Assembly (NCBI RefSeq): GCF_011516925.1
Contig: NZ_WOTG01000003.1
Location: forward strand, 124,001 to 188,000
Length of the DNA stretch: 64,000 nucleotides
Origin: Acetobacter fabarum
Lineage (GTDB): Bacteria; Pseudomonadota; Alphaproteobacteria; Acetobacterales; Acetobacteraceae
Direction of reading: 5' to 3'
The position numbers and the translations under genes are program-made. Below are positions 1 to 7,494 of this stretch, in pieces; position 1 is the first letter of the stretch; the number at the start of each line of letters is the position of its first letter. The notes beneath the pieces were generated by a model. The model was not told the DNA's origin and did not search any database. It saw only the letters and a list, made by a program, of their open reading frames with translations.

Positions 1-428
1 TGCGCGATGGTGAACACTGGGAAGACCTGTTTTTCCGCTTGTTGCTGGAGCGAATCGAACCCGCCATTGGCCAGACCCGCCCCACGTTTTTAACGCACTG
101 GCCAGCAAGCCAGGCCGCACTGGCGCGCAAGGACCCAACGGACCCGCGCGTGGCCCTGCGGTTTGAGCTTTACGCCGCAGGCATGGAACTGGCCAATGCG
201 TTTGAAGAACTGACAGACCCTGTAGAGCAGCGCCAGCGTTTTACCCATGACAGGGCCGAACGCCAGCAGCTTTACCCGACCCGCCCCACCTGGCCGATGG
301 ACGAAAAACTCCTCCACGCCCTGCCCCACATGCCCCCCTGTTCAGGCATTGCGCTGGGCTTTGACCGGCTGGTTATGCTGGCCAGTGGAGCCCGCCAGAT
401 ACAGGATGTCTTGTGGATACAGGATTAG
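1..428 (+). CDS. epmA: EF-P--lysine ligase EpmA/GenX, C-terminal part (5' end outside window)
   Basis: This is the C-terminal part of a lysyl-tRNA-synthetase-like enzyme that lysylates elongation factor P. The reading frame is open from base 3, so the true start lies upstream of the window. The visible part carries the class II aminoacyl-tRNA synthetase motif 3 (GIALGFDRLVML) near its end, preceded by the substrate-pocket stretch GMELANAFEEL. The protein stops right after motif 3 and the short tail, as EpmA/GenX proteins do. A true LysRS would look similar at this end. The lack of any lysS-type extension and the text of the pocket favour EpmA. Confidence 0.85.
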   Translation, partial: RDGEHWEDLFFRLLLERIEPAIGQTRPTFLTHWPASQAALARKDPTDPRVALRFELYAAGMELANAFEELTDPVEQRQRFTHDRAERQQLYPTRPTWPMDEKLLHALPHMPPCSGIALGFDRLVMLASGARQIQDVLWIQD

Positions 429-523
429 TCTGCAACATTTAGCCTTAACAGGTGTTTTTTGCTTATCTTCCACTCGTACGACGCACACCGCAGGCGTATT
501 CCACCAAGGGGCAAGTCGGTGCC

Positions 524-934
524 ATGACATACGCAAACAGATTTTTACTGATCGGGCTTCTAGCCCTTGCCGCCTGCCAGGTTCCCAGCGCGGAGGAACG
601 ACGCAAGCTCGATTCCATGATCGGGCGGCCAACCGTGGATGTTATCCGCACCTTTGGCGTGCCTACGCGCCAGTTCACCACGGGGGATCACACTTTTCTT
701 GCCTACATCACGCAGGAGACCGACTACACCTCCATGCCCATGGGCGGTGGCTGGGGGTATGGCCCAGGTTGGGGTGGCGGCTGGGGCGGCTATGGTGGCT
801 GGGGCTACGGTGGTTGGGGTTATGGCGGCTGGGGCGGCGGTATGGGCACCGCTTACACCTATAGCTGCCAGACCAACTTTGAACTCGTAAAAGGCCTTGT
901 CATCAGTTGGACAATGCGGGGCGACGGCTGCTAG
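524..934 (+). CDS. Small Gly/Trp/Tyr-rich lipoprotein
   Basis: A 136-residue protein of unknown function. I chose the ATG at 524 because it opens a typical lipoprotein signal (a hydrophobic LLIGLLALAAC stretch with a lipobox Cys). An in-frame ATG at 452 would add 24 residues unlike a signal peptide. After the Cys comes a charged segment (RKLDSMIGRPTVDVIRTFG) resembling the small lipoproteins that bear a conserved GxP turn. Then follows a Gly-Trp-Tyr-Gly-rich low-complexity repeat at about residues 74-107, and a short C-terminal segment with two cysteines (SCQTNF and the terminal DGC), perhaps a disulphide. Probably anchored to the outer membrane; role unknown. Confidence 0.7.
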   Translation: MTYANRFLLIGLLALAACQVPSAEERRKLDSMIGRPTVDVIRTFGVPTRQFTTGDHTFLAYITQETDYTSMPMGGGWGYGPGWGGGWGGYGGWGYGGWGYGGWGGGMGTAYTYSCQTNFELVKGLVISWTMRGDGC

Positions 935-946
935 ACCACACGCATC

Positions 947-1768
947 ATGCTGAGCCTCCTGCCCTTACCGTTCAACACCACGACTACCCGGGATGAGGCT
1001 CCTTTGCGTCACCACACCCCACGCCGCGCACAACACCGCTGGCGTGGGTTTGTGGCTCCCCCGGCACTTATGCTGGCAGGCATGTTCCTGCTGGGTGGTT
1101 GCGCGCAGAGCCCCGCGCGGCAGGACACATACACAACGCCAATCTCTACCTGCGCGTATATGATGCCAACAGTCTCGGGCACACGCACCTATACACAGGG
1201 GCGCAGTGGCAAGTCCGGGCAGAACAATCCAATTGATAGTGCCGTTGCCTACGGCAACCCGCAAACACCCGCATTCTGCGACCGCCCCCTGTCCGACACC
1301 CTGCGCAGTTCCATAGAGCTGGCCGACTACACGCATCTGCTGGACAGGACCGGCCTGTTCCCGACCTTGCAGCAGGCGGGGCCTTTTACGGTGTTCGCCC
1401 TACCCAATACGGCGCTGGAAACCTATAACGCGCAAACTGGTGGCCAGCTTCTGGACCCAGCCAGCACCGGCAGGGTACGCACCCTGCTAGGCTATACAAT
1501 TGTCACCGGAAAATGGCCCCACAAGGCCTTGCGTGCAGCCCTTGCTGCCGCACCGGGCCATAGCCTGCTGCTCCCCACCCTGAACGGGCAGGCGCTGCCC
1601 ATCTGGCTGGACACACAAACAGAGCAGGTCATGATTGGCCCACCCCATGGGCAAAGCAGCCCGCTCTGGGTCATGGGGATTCCACAATCCAACGGTGTGC
1701 TGTATTTTACGCACACGCTGGTTCTGCCACCCGCGGAACAGGCGGCTGTGCGCCCTAACACCCCTTAA
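947..1768 (+). CDS. Fasciclin (FAS1) domain lipoprotein
   Basis: A secreted or lipid-anchored protein with one FAS1 domain, a fold linked to adhesion and cell-surface interactions. The N-terminal hydrophobic stretch ends in the lipobox LLGGC. The FAS1 H1-type motif is visible in the second half as GPFTVFALPNTALE, followed by the family's leucine-rich segment (RVRTLLGYTIVTGKW). The start is uncertain. The ATG at 947 gives about 35 residues before the signal core, and a TTG at 1004 would give a shorter, more usual signal peptide. It follows the other lipoprotein gene by 12 bases, so both may be co-transcribed. Confidence 0.7.
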   Translation: MLSLLPLPFNTTTTRDEAPLRHHTPRRAQHRWRGFVAPPALMLAGMFLLGGCAQSPARQDTYTTPISTCAYMMPTVSGTRTYTQGRSGKSGQNNPIDSAVAYGNPQTPAFCDRPLSDTLRSSIELADYTHLLDRTGLFPTLQQAGPFTVFALPNTALETYNAQTGGQLLDPASTGRVRTLLGYTIVTGKWPHKALRAALAAAPGHSLLLPTLNGQALPIWLDTQTEQVMIGPPHGQSSPLWVMGIPQSNGVLYFTHTLVLPPAEQAAVRPNTP

Positions 1769-1810
1769 GGGATTTGGCCCATACGGCGCGGGGCTACTGG
1801 ATAGCTGGAG

Positions 1811-2395
1811 TTAAAAAACCCACGGGGAAGGGTCATCCCACCAGTTGGTATCGGGCATGACAAAATCCGTATCACACCCGGCCAGTGCACGGGCGTCTTC
1901 GGGGGTTGCGGCGCAGGCTACGGCGGGCAGTTCCATCATCATGCACCACCACTGGGCAAGAGCCAGAACGGCCTGTGTGGCCTCTGCATTCTGCGCGGCA
2001 TCCGGCGCAAAGCAGACGTAATCCGCCCCTTCTTCCCCCGCGCGCATGGCACCGTCGCGGCTGCTGCCTACGGCCACACCAAGTTGCAGTTCATCACCAA
2101 TCTGGCGTCGTGCGTCGCGCACACTAGCCGCAGTATAGGACTGGGAGAGATGAACCCCATCGCACCCGGTCTGCACAGCCAGTTCGGGTGCGTCTTCCAG
2201 CATAAGGGCAATGCCCTCATGCTGCACAAGCGGGCGAATAGCCCCGATCAGGGCTATGGCGGCAGCAGGGGCTATGCCATCCGCCAGACGCAGCAGCAAT
2301 GCTGCGGGCTGGTGGTTGGCCAGACGCTGCTCCAGCACAGGCAAAAACGCATCGGCATGCAAGAGTGCAGGCGTAACAAGATAAAGTTCCGACAC
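1811..2395 (-). CDS. Thiamine-phosphate synthase-like protein (ThiE family, divergent)
   Basis: A 194-residue TIM-barrel protein related to thiamine-phosphate synthase, which joins HMP-diphosphate and thiazole phosphate. The family segments GCDGVHLSQ and EEGADYVCFAP are recognisable. The C-terminal phosphate-binding glycine segment of true ThiE (a GGI-type turn) is not evident; the chain ends in a Trp-rich tail (NWWDDPSPW). It may be a paralogue with another role. The start is a GTG at 2393-2395, preceded by a good AAAGGA site. It is the last gene of a leftward unit after fructose-bisphosphate aldolase, with a 38-base gap. Confidence 0.6.
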   Translation of the reverse strand: MSELYLVTPALLHADAFLPVLEQRLANHQPAALLLRLADGIAPAAAIALIGAIRPLVQHEGIALMLEDAPELAVQTGCDGVHLSQSYTAASVRDARRQIGDELQLGVAVGSSRDGAMRAGEEGADYVCFAPDAAQNAEATQAVLALAQWWCMMMELPAVACAATPEDARALAGCDTDFVMPDTNWWDDPSPWVF

Positions 2396-2433
2396 TGCGA
2401 CTATCCTTTCCGCACGATGCGCACCTGCTAGGC

Positions 2434-3348
2434 TCAGCTCTTGAAGATGGTGATAATCTGGTCGAGCAGGGCCAGCGCTTCTGCCTTGGGGCGCTGGAAC
2501 ACGTTACGACCGATAATGGAGCCAAAGCCACCACCATCATGAATACCCTGAATGGTGGCCAGCAGGTTGTCCGTGCCGGTGTGTTCACCACCAGAGAAGA
2601 TGACAATCCGACGACCGGCAAAGCTGGACTGCACAACATGGTTAATGCGCGCGGCAAGCGTTGCCACATCAACCTTGTTCTTTTCGTACACAGGCTTGCA
2701 GGCATCCAGTGCCACAACGTCGGTCGGGGGTTTGACCTTGATGATGTGGGCACCACACAGGGCGGCCATATGCGCGGCATAGGCGCATACGTCCACGGCT
2801 GTTTCGGCCTTCTTGTCCAGCACGGGGCCACGCGGGTAGCTCCATGCGATTACGGCCAGACCCACGGACTTGGCTTCTGCCGCCAGTTCACGCAGTTCTT
2901 CCATCTGGTCGAAGCAGTATTCGGAGCCGGGGTAAATGGTAAAACCAATGCCCGCACAACCCAGACGCAGCGCATCCGCCACGGTGCCGGTAACGGCCTG
3001 ATCTTTTTCGGTCGCAAGGCTGTTGGAACTGTTGCACTTGAGAATAAGCGGAATTTCACCCGCAAACGTTGCGGCCCCACATTCGAGCATGCCCAGGGGC
3101 GCTGCATAGCCGCTCAGCCCGGCTTCGATCGCAAGCTGGAAGTGGTAGTGCGGGTCATAGGCGGCCGGATTGGCTGCGAAAGAGCGGGCAGGACCATGCT
3201 CAAACCCCTGATCCACCGGCAGAATGACCATTTTGCCGGTTCCACCCAGCTTGCCAGCATTGAGCAGGCGGGCCAGATTCGTCTTTGTACCGGGGTTATC
3301 GCTCTCATACTGATTGAGAATAGCCTTAACCTTCGGGGTAAGCGTCAT
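2434..3348 (-). CDS. fbaB: Class I fructose-bisphosphate aldolase (DhnA/FbaB type)
   Basis: Cleaves fructose 1,6-bisphosphate into two triose phosphates through a Schiff base, in glycolysis and gluconeogenesis. At 304 residues it fits the archaeal-type (DhnA) family. Visible motifs are VILPVDQGFEHGPARSF near the N-terminus, GFTIYPGSEYCF, and the IIKVKPP segment that holds the Schiff-base lysine. A near-C-terminal FSGGEHTGTDNLL phosphate-binding stretch is also clear. The ATG sits 9 bases after an AAGGA site and overlaps the stop of the upstream gene by 4 bases, so the two are translationally coupled. The ThiE-like gene follows. Confidence 0.9.
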   Translation of the reverse strand: MTLTPKVKAILNQYESDNPGTKTNLARLLNAGKLGGTGKMVILPVDQGFEHGPARSFAANPAAYDPHYHFQLAIEAGLSGYAAPLGMLECGAATFAGEIPLILKCNSSNSLATEKDQAVTGTVADALRLGCAGIGFTIYPGSEYCFDQMEELRELAAEAKSVGLAVIAWSYPRGPVLDKKAETAVDVCAYAAHMAALCGAHIIKVKPPTDVVALDACKPVYEKNKVDVATLAARINHVVQSSFAGRRIVIFSGGEHTGTDNLLATIQGIHDGGGFGSIIGRNVFQRPKAEALALLDQIITIFKS

Positions 3349-3860
3349 GGGGAACAGTCCTTCTTTTGCCTTGTGTCCGGCACATTATTTTCCGGATGCT
3401 GGTGTTGGCAATAACCGTGGGCGAAATACCCGACAAGAGACGATATGGCACTTAACGGCATGATAAGGTTAAATGATGGCGGGCGTTGTGGCAGAAGTGT
3501 CGCTTTTTCCTGTGCATACAAGGCCCGGATTGTCTCATATTGTGGGTTTTGCGGGCGCAGAATGGCAGTTTGCTGGCCACAACGCAACGCCATGAGCGCA
3601 CCAGCAGGACTACTGTCACAATCGAGCACGTGCACAAAAGGCTGCCGGGCCGATTCTGCGGCATCGTTCATCAGGGCATGCCACCAGCCTACCCCCATGT
3701 ATGCCACCGCACCGGGGGAGGAGAGCAGGCCAACGCAACCACCATACTCCGCCAGCCCCGCCGCACGCAAAGCCATATGCACACCAGCACGGTCATGGAC
3801 GCACACATAGCGGATACCCGCCGAAGAAGATGAGAAAAGTGGCCTGTTTTCCGTGAGCAT
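3345..3860 (-). CDS. Hypothetical protein upstream of and overlapping the aldolase gene
   Basis: A 171-residue protein that I do not recognise. Its stop overlaps the aldolase start (ATGA), which argues that it is a real, co-transcribed gene. The sequence contains small alpha/beta-looking segments (AGIRYVCVHD, FVHVLDCDSSPAGALMALRCG) but no known catalytic motif, and no signal peptide or membrane segment. It is likely cytoplasmic. The start used is the furthest upstream ATG; internal starts are possible. The divergent gene on the other strand begins about 55 bases away. Confidence 0.55.
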   Translation of the reverse strand: MLTENRPLFSSSSAGIRYVCVHDRAGVHMALRAAGLAEYGGCVGLLSSPGAVAYMGVGWWHALMNDAAESARQPFVHVLDCDSSPAGALMALRCGQQTAILRPQNPQYETIRALYAQEKATLLPQRPPSFNLIMPLSAISSLVGYFAHGYCQHQHPENNVPDTRQKKDCSP

Positions 3861-3915
3861 GCTTGACGCAATCGCTTTTGCAGGTGATTCCTTACCCCAA
3901 GAGAAGGGAAAAGGA

Positions 3916-4212
3916 ATGCAGGATCAAGACGTGGAGCCGCACTCACCCCAAGGCAACAGCTATGCCAGCATGCACACCCGCGCAAGACCTGCGGAAGAGT
4001 CCATTACCCGGCTGGACCGTGCGTTGCAGCGCATTTCCTTTGCTCTTGATAAGCAACAGCAGGCAAAACAGAACCGACCGGAAACCGACCGGCAGGAACT
4101 GCTGGCCAACATAGATGCGCTGATCATGCGCGTGCGGGACATTCTGGACCAGACGGGCCAGGCCACACATGGCCAAGACCCGCTCCTGCCCCGGCATGAG
4201 GAAGGGAACTGA
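3916..4212 (+). CDS. Coiled-coil protein upstream of zapA (DUF4164-like)
   Basis: A 98-residue hydrophilic protein with a helical, heptad-like centre (ESITRLDRALQRISFAL) and a second helix (ELLANIDALIMRVRDIL). Small coiled-coil proteins of this kind commonly precede zapA in Alphaproteobacteria and are annotated as DUF4164. I chose the ATG at 3916, which follows an AAAAGGA site closely; an in-frame start at 3853 is poorly placed. It is separated from zapA by 3 bases, so the two are almost certainly one operon. Role unknown, plausibly linked to the divisome. Confidence 0.6.
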   Translation: MQDQDVEPHSPQGNSYASMHTRARPAEESITRLDRALQRISFALDKQQQAKQNRPETDRQELLANIDALIMRVRDILDQTGQATHGQDPLLPRHEEGN

Positions 4213-4215
4213 CCC

Positions 4216-4584
4216 ATGGCGCTTGTTTCGGTCAATATCAACGGCCACAGCTATACAGTCGGGTGCGAAAACGGGCAGGAACGCCACGTTCAGGCCATGG
4301 CGCATCAGGTTGAACGCCGTGTGCAGCAGGTCCGCAATCTGGGATTTAGCGGTGAAACCCGCGTGCTAGTACTGGCTGCACTGCTGATGGCGGACGAAAT
4401 TCAGGACCTGTCAGGCAGCCGCGTGCCAGAGAGCACGGCACTGGCAGCCCTGGACGCAGAACGCCTGCGGGCGGAACTGGCCCTGACCAACACCCGGCTG
4501 GCTGATCTGGCCGATACTGCGGAATCTCTTGCAGCGGAGATGGAGCGCGCCTACATAGAAGATGCGGGGCTGCCCGACGCGTGA
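4216..4584 (+). CDS. zapA: Cell division protein ZapA
   Basis: ZapA bundles FtsZ protofilaments and supports Z-ring assembly in the cytoplasm. The N-terminal domain is typical: VSVNINGHSYTVGCENGQE, then the helix with HQVERRVQQVR. A long helix follows (LVLAALLMADEIQDL) with a coiled-coil C-terminus. Length 122 fits alphaproteobacterial ZapA. The gene is immediately followed by a 6S RNA element and fau, a conserved gene order. Confidence 0.88.
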   Translation: MALVSVNINGHSYTVGCENGQERHVQAMAHQVERRVQQVRNLGFSGETRVLVLAALLMADEIQDLSGSRVPESTALAALDAERLRAELALTNTRLADLADTAESLAAEMERAYIEDAGLPDA

Positions 4585-4725
4585 GGCAAGTCATCCCCTG
4601 GGCCGATAAGCACTTCCTAGGGAGCTGGCTCTGTTGTGGCCCTGGTCACATTACCCGGCGCCCACCTGCACTAGCAGGTCCTGGAGGTTGAAAGACCCAC
4701 GGTCCATGGTGGCTCCGCACATTCC
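4560..4725 (+). ncRNA. ssrS: 6S RNA (SsrS) between zapA and fau
   Basis: 6S RNA mimics an open promoter and binds sigma70 RNA polymerase. The segment from 4591 (TCATCCCCTGGGCCGATAAG) closely resembles the conserved 5' side of the 6S central bubble region in E. coli. The position between zapA and the ygfA/fau homologue is the standard 6S locus in proteobacteria. A closing stem is possible between GCGGGGC (4564-4570) and GCTCCGC (4712-4718). The boundaries are approximate, and the RNA would overlap the last codons of zapA and the first codons of fau. Confidence 0.72.
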
Positions 4726-5290
4726 CCCCCCCTGCAATGACCCGCCTGACATTGCGCAGCGCAAAAAAAACCTGCGGGTTGAATGCCTTGCCGCCATGCG
4801 TGCGCGCGATTACGCGCGGGATTGGGGGATTATCCACCGGCTGGAGCCTTTACTGCGCACAAGCACCGGCCCCATTGCCTGCGTGTGGCCGCTCCCGCAC
4901 GAGGTGGACCTGCGCCCGCTCTGCCACGCTCTGGCGCAAGGGGGTAAAACCGTTGTACTCCCCCAGACACCAGCGCGGGGTTCCCCACTGGTTTTTCGTC
5001 AGTGGCAGCCCGAATCCACCATGCGGGCGGGCCGCTTTGGCACACACCACCCCGATGGCCCGATTATGGAGCCTGCCCTTGTGCTGGTCCCCCTGCTGGG
5101 GTTTGACCGCAGCGGCAACCGACTGGGTTACGGCGGCGGTTATTACGACCGCACACTGGCCGCCCTGCCCCATGCCGCCAGCATAGGCTATGCTCCCTCC
5201 ACACAGGAGGTGGCACACCTCCCCCGTGGCCCCCATGACCAGCCCCTGAACTGTATTGTAACCGAAAAGGAGGTTATTCGTTTTGGCTAA
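4706..5290 (+). CDS. fau: 5-formyltetrahydrofolate cyclo-ligase
   Basis: ATP-dependent enzyme that converts 5-formyl-THF into 5,10-methenyl-THF. The family signature is clear: RKKNLRVECLAAMRARDY at the N-terminus (phosphate-binding Arg/Lys residues) and LVPLLGFDRSGNRLGYGGGYYDRTL in the second half. At about 194 residues the length is normal. The ATG at 4706 was chosen as the first in-frame start after the 6S element. The frame stays open further upstream, but that region encodes the RNA. The YmdB-type gene follows 33 bases later. Confidence 0.88.
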   Translation: MVAPHIPPPCNDPPDIAQRKKNLRVECLAAMRARDYARDWGIIHRLEPLLRTSTGPIACVWPLPHEVDLRPLCHALAQGGKTVVLPQTPARGSPLVFRQWQPESTMRAGRFGTHHPDGPIMEPALVLVPLLGFDRSGNRLGYGGGYYDRTLAALPHAASIGYAPSTQEVAHLPRGPHDQPLNCIVTEKEVIRFG

Positions 5291-5323
5291 CCCACACCCC
5301 TGCACAGTGCGAAAGACCCACGC

Positions 5324-6139
5324 GTGAGAATTCTGTTTTTGGGCGATATTGTCGGCCGCACCGGGCGTGATGGCGTTCTTTCCCGCCTGAGTGGCCTGCG
5401 CACACAACTGGGGCTGGACCTTGTGGTGGTCAATGCGGAAAACGCAAGCCACGGCTTTGGCCTGTCCCCCGCCATTGCCACAACCCTGCTGCAAAGCGGC
5501 GTGGATGTGATTACTCTTGGCAACCACGCATGGGACCGCCGCGACCTGATCGGCCATATTGATGGCGAGCCCCGCATTATCCGCCCGCTCAACTACCCGC
5601 CGGCAACGCCGGGGCAAGGGAGTGTGGTGGTGGCGCTGGCCGATGGCCGCAAGGCGCTGGTGGTCAATGTAATGGGGCGGCTGTTCATGGACCCGCTGGA
5701 CGACCCCTTCCGCTGCACCAACGACTTGCTGGGCAAGCACCGCATGGGTGCCACGGTACATGCCATTGTGGTGGATATTCATGCCGAAGCCACAAGCGAA
5801 AAATGGGCCTTTGGCCATATGCTCGATGGCAGGGTATCCCTTGTTGTGGGCACCCATACCCACACCCCCACCGCAGACCACCGTATTCTGGCCGCTGGCA
5901 CTGCCTTCCAGACCGATGCCGGCATGTGCGGGGACTATAACAGCGTGATCGGCATGACCAAGGAACCCGCCGTTGCCCGCTTTGTGCGCAAAATGCCCGG
6001 CGAGCGGCTCCAACCCTCCGAGGGTGAGGCCACGATCTGCGGCATTATGGTGGAAACGGACGATGCAACCGGTCTGGCCCGCCGCCTTGCCCCCTTGCGG
6101 CAGGGGGGACTACTGGCCCAGACCTTGCCGGATTTCTGA
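5324..6139 (+). CDS. YmdB-family metallophosphoesterase (TIGR00282)
   Basis: A 271-residue calcineurin-like phosphoesterase of the YmdB family. B. subtilis YmdB hydrolyses 2',3'-cyclic nucleotides and affects biofilm and motility decisions. The metal-ligand motifs are all present: FLGDIVG, VVNAENASHG, TLGNHAWDRRD, DIHAEATSEK and GTHTHTPTAD. The start is a GTG at 5324. The gene ends 72 bases before the converging Nudix gene, with an inverted repeat between them. Confidence 0.87.
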   Translation: MRILFLGDIVGRTGRDGVLSRLSGLRTQLGLDLVVVNAENASHGFGLSPAIATTLLQSGVDVITLGNHAWDRRDLIGHIDGEPRIIRPLNYPPATPGQGSVVVALADGRKALVVNVMGRLFMDPLDDPFRCTNDLLGKHRMGATVHAIVVDIHAEATSEKWAFGHMLDGRVSLVVGTHTHTPTADHRILAAGTAFQTDAGMCGDYNSVIGMTKEPAVARFVRKMPGERLQPSEGEATICGIMVETDDATGLARRLAPLRQGGLLAQTLPDF

Positions 6140-6169
6140 ACCACCAAAAACATCCGCCACAGGCAAACC

Positions 6170-6202
6170 CACCAGCCCACCACACCATACGGCGGGCTGG
6201 TG
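6170..6202. terminator. Hairpin between converging genes
   Basis: CACCAGCCC (6170-6178) pairs with GGGCTGGTG (6194-6202) across a 15-base loop in the short gap between two converging genes. No strong T-run follows on either strand, so a terminator role is only likely. Confidence 0.4.
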
Positions 6203-6211
6203 GCGAGGCGC

Positions 6212-6625
6212 CTATTCCGCCTGCACGTTAAAAGCCTGCACGGCAACCTGCGTGGCAGTGGTTAACGGATGTGGCAGGGCATTCAGGGCAAACCACCCCA
6301 GACCATCATGTTTATGGGGCTCGCACAACTGGGGTTCGCCCTGCACTGGGCCTGTTCTGTAAACCGGGGCCACCCAATGCGTGCCTGCGGCACGGTCAAT
6401 CTGGTCCACCACGCACAAAAGGGGACCGGGTTGCAGTTCCAGCCCCACTTCTTCGCGCACTTCACGCATGGCGGCCTGCGCTGCGGTTTCGAACAGGTCC
6501 ACCTTGCCACCGGGTAAACCCCAGCACCCGGCCTCTGGCGCCTTGACCCGCCGGATCAGCAGCAGGCAGCCATCACGCAGAATAAACGCGCCACACCCAA
6601 CCGCTGGCTGCACGGGTGTTACCAC
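6212..6625 (-). CDS. Nudix hydrolase
   Basis: Hydrolyses a nucleoside-diphosphate-linked substrate; which one is not evident. The Nudix box is complete: GGKVDLFETAAQAAMREV then REEVGL (G-x5-E-x7-REUxEExGU). It starts with a GTG, overlaps the end of the HAD gene by 7 bases, and is the last gene of the pyrD-HAD-Nudix unit. The placement suggests a housecleaning role near pyrimidine synthesis, which is inference. Length 137 is normal for a small single-domain Nudix enzyme. Confidence 0.82.
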   Translation of the reverse strand: MVTPVQPAVGCGAFILRDGCLLLIRRVKAPEAGCWGLPGGKVDLFETAAQAAMREVREEVGLELQPGPLLCVVDQIDRAAGTHWVAPVYRTGPVQGEPQLCEPHKHDGLGWFALNALPHPLTTATQVAVQAFNVQAE

Positions 6626-7494
6626 ACCAACCTGTGCACCGCAGCCGTTGGCCGCAGACCAGCCGCCTGAGCCTCGGCCGTGGCCAGAGCCATGTCATTG
6701 CCCACCATTTCCTGATGAATGCCGCCCAGAATCCACAGGCTGTCCACACCCACGGCGGCAGCCCCCCTGATGTCTGTCCCCAGCGCATCCCCAATGGCCA
6801 GAATACGTGTGCGGGGCACGTCCAGCATATCAAACACGGGTTGGTACACACCGGGGTATGGCTTGCCAATCCAGCGGACATCCCCGCCCTGTTCGGCATA
6901 AAACGCAGCCAGAGCACCAGCACAGATCTGCCGATTACCCCCTTTGACCACCACCTTGTCGGGGTTGGCGCAGATCATGGGCAGGGTGCGGGCAAGACAG
7001 GCACGCAGTTCGGGCAGGTAGGGGTCCAGCGTTGCAACGCCCCGCTCCAGATCCGGCCCTGTGTTCATCACAAAATCGGCCTGTTCCACGTCTGTTACGC
7101 GCTGGATGTTCAACCCTTCGTACAGCCCCAGATCATGCACACCGCCAATATGGAGCACCTTGTGGCCAAGGCGGGCAAACCATGGGTCTGCCTTCTCCTT
7201 CATCTGGCGGTGGGTTTCCTGCCCACTGGTCATGACCCCGTTGTAAAGGGTGCGGTCCACGCCAAACCCTTCCAGCTGGGTGGCGATTACCGCAGCAGGC
7301 CGGGGCGCGTTGGAGAGCATGACAACCCGTTTGCCCGCATTATGGAGTGCACGCAGGCATTCCAGAGCGCCGGGATAAGGGTTTACGCCATCATGCACGG
7401 TGCCCCACAGGTCTATGATGTAGCCATCATACCGATCAGCCAGCACTTCCAGCCCGGCAATCTGGGGGAGTGACCAGTCTGTGGTGGTGCTCAC
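6619..7494 (-). CDS. HAD-superfamily IIA hydrolase (TIGR01459-like)
   Basis: A 291-residue NagD-related HAD protein. Motif I reads DLWGTVHDG: the nucleophile Asp is present, but the second Asp of the usual DxD is Trp, as in the TIGR01459 branch. Motif II is MLSNAP, the cap Lys segment is VVVKGG, and motif III is AIGDALGTDIRGA. Substrate unknown. The GTG start overlaps the pyrD stop by 4 bases (GTGA), so the two are coupled. The missing second Asp could reduce phosphatase activity. Confidence 0.8.
   Translation of the reverse strand: MSTTTDWSLPQIAGLEVLADRYDGYIIDLWGTVHDGVNPYPGALECLRALHNAGKRVVMLSNAPRPAAVIATQLEGFGVDRTLYNGVMTSGQETHRQMKEKADPWFARLGHKVLHIGGVHDLGLYEGLNIQRVTDVEQADFVMNTGPDLERGVATLDPYLPELRACLARTLPMICANPDKVVVKGGNRQICAGALAAFYAEQGGDVRWIGKPYPGVYQPVFDMLDVPRTRILAIGDALGTDIRGAAAVGVDSLWILGGIHQEMVGNDMALATAEAQAAGLRPTAAVHRLVW

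Noticed and set aside
4850-6013. 387-residue leftward reading frame opposite fau and the YmdB-type gene
   Set aside because: It overlaps both well-supported genes on the other strand, has no family motif and is rich in repeats of Gly, Ala and His, as expected for the antisense of GC-rich genes.
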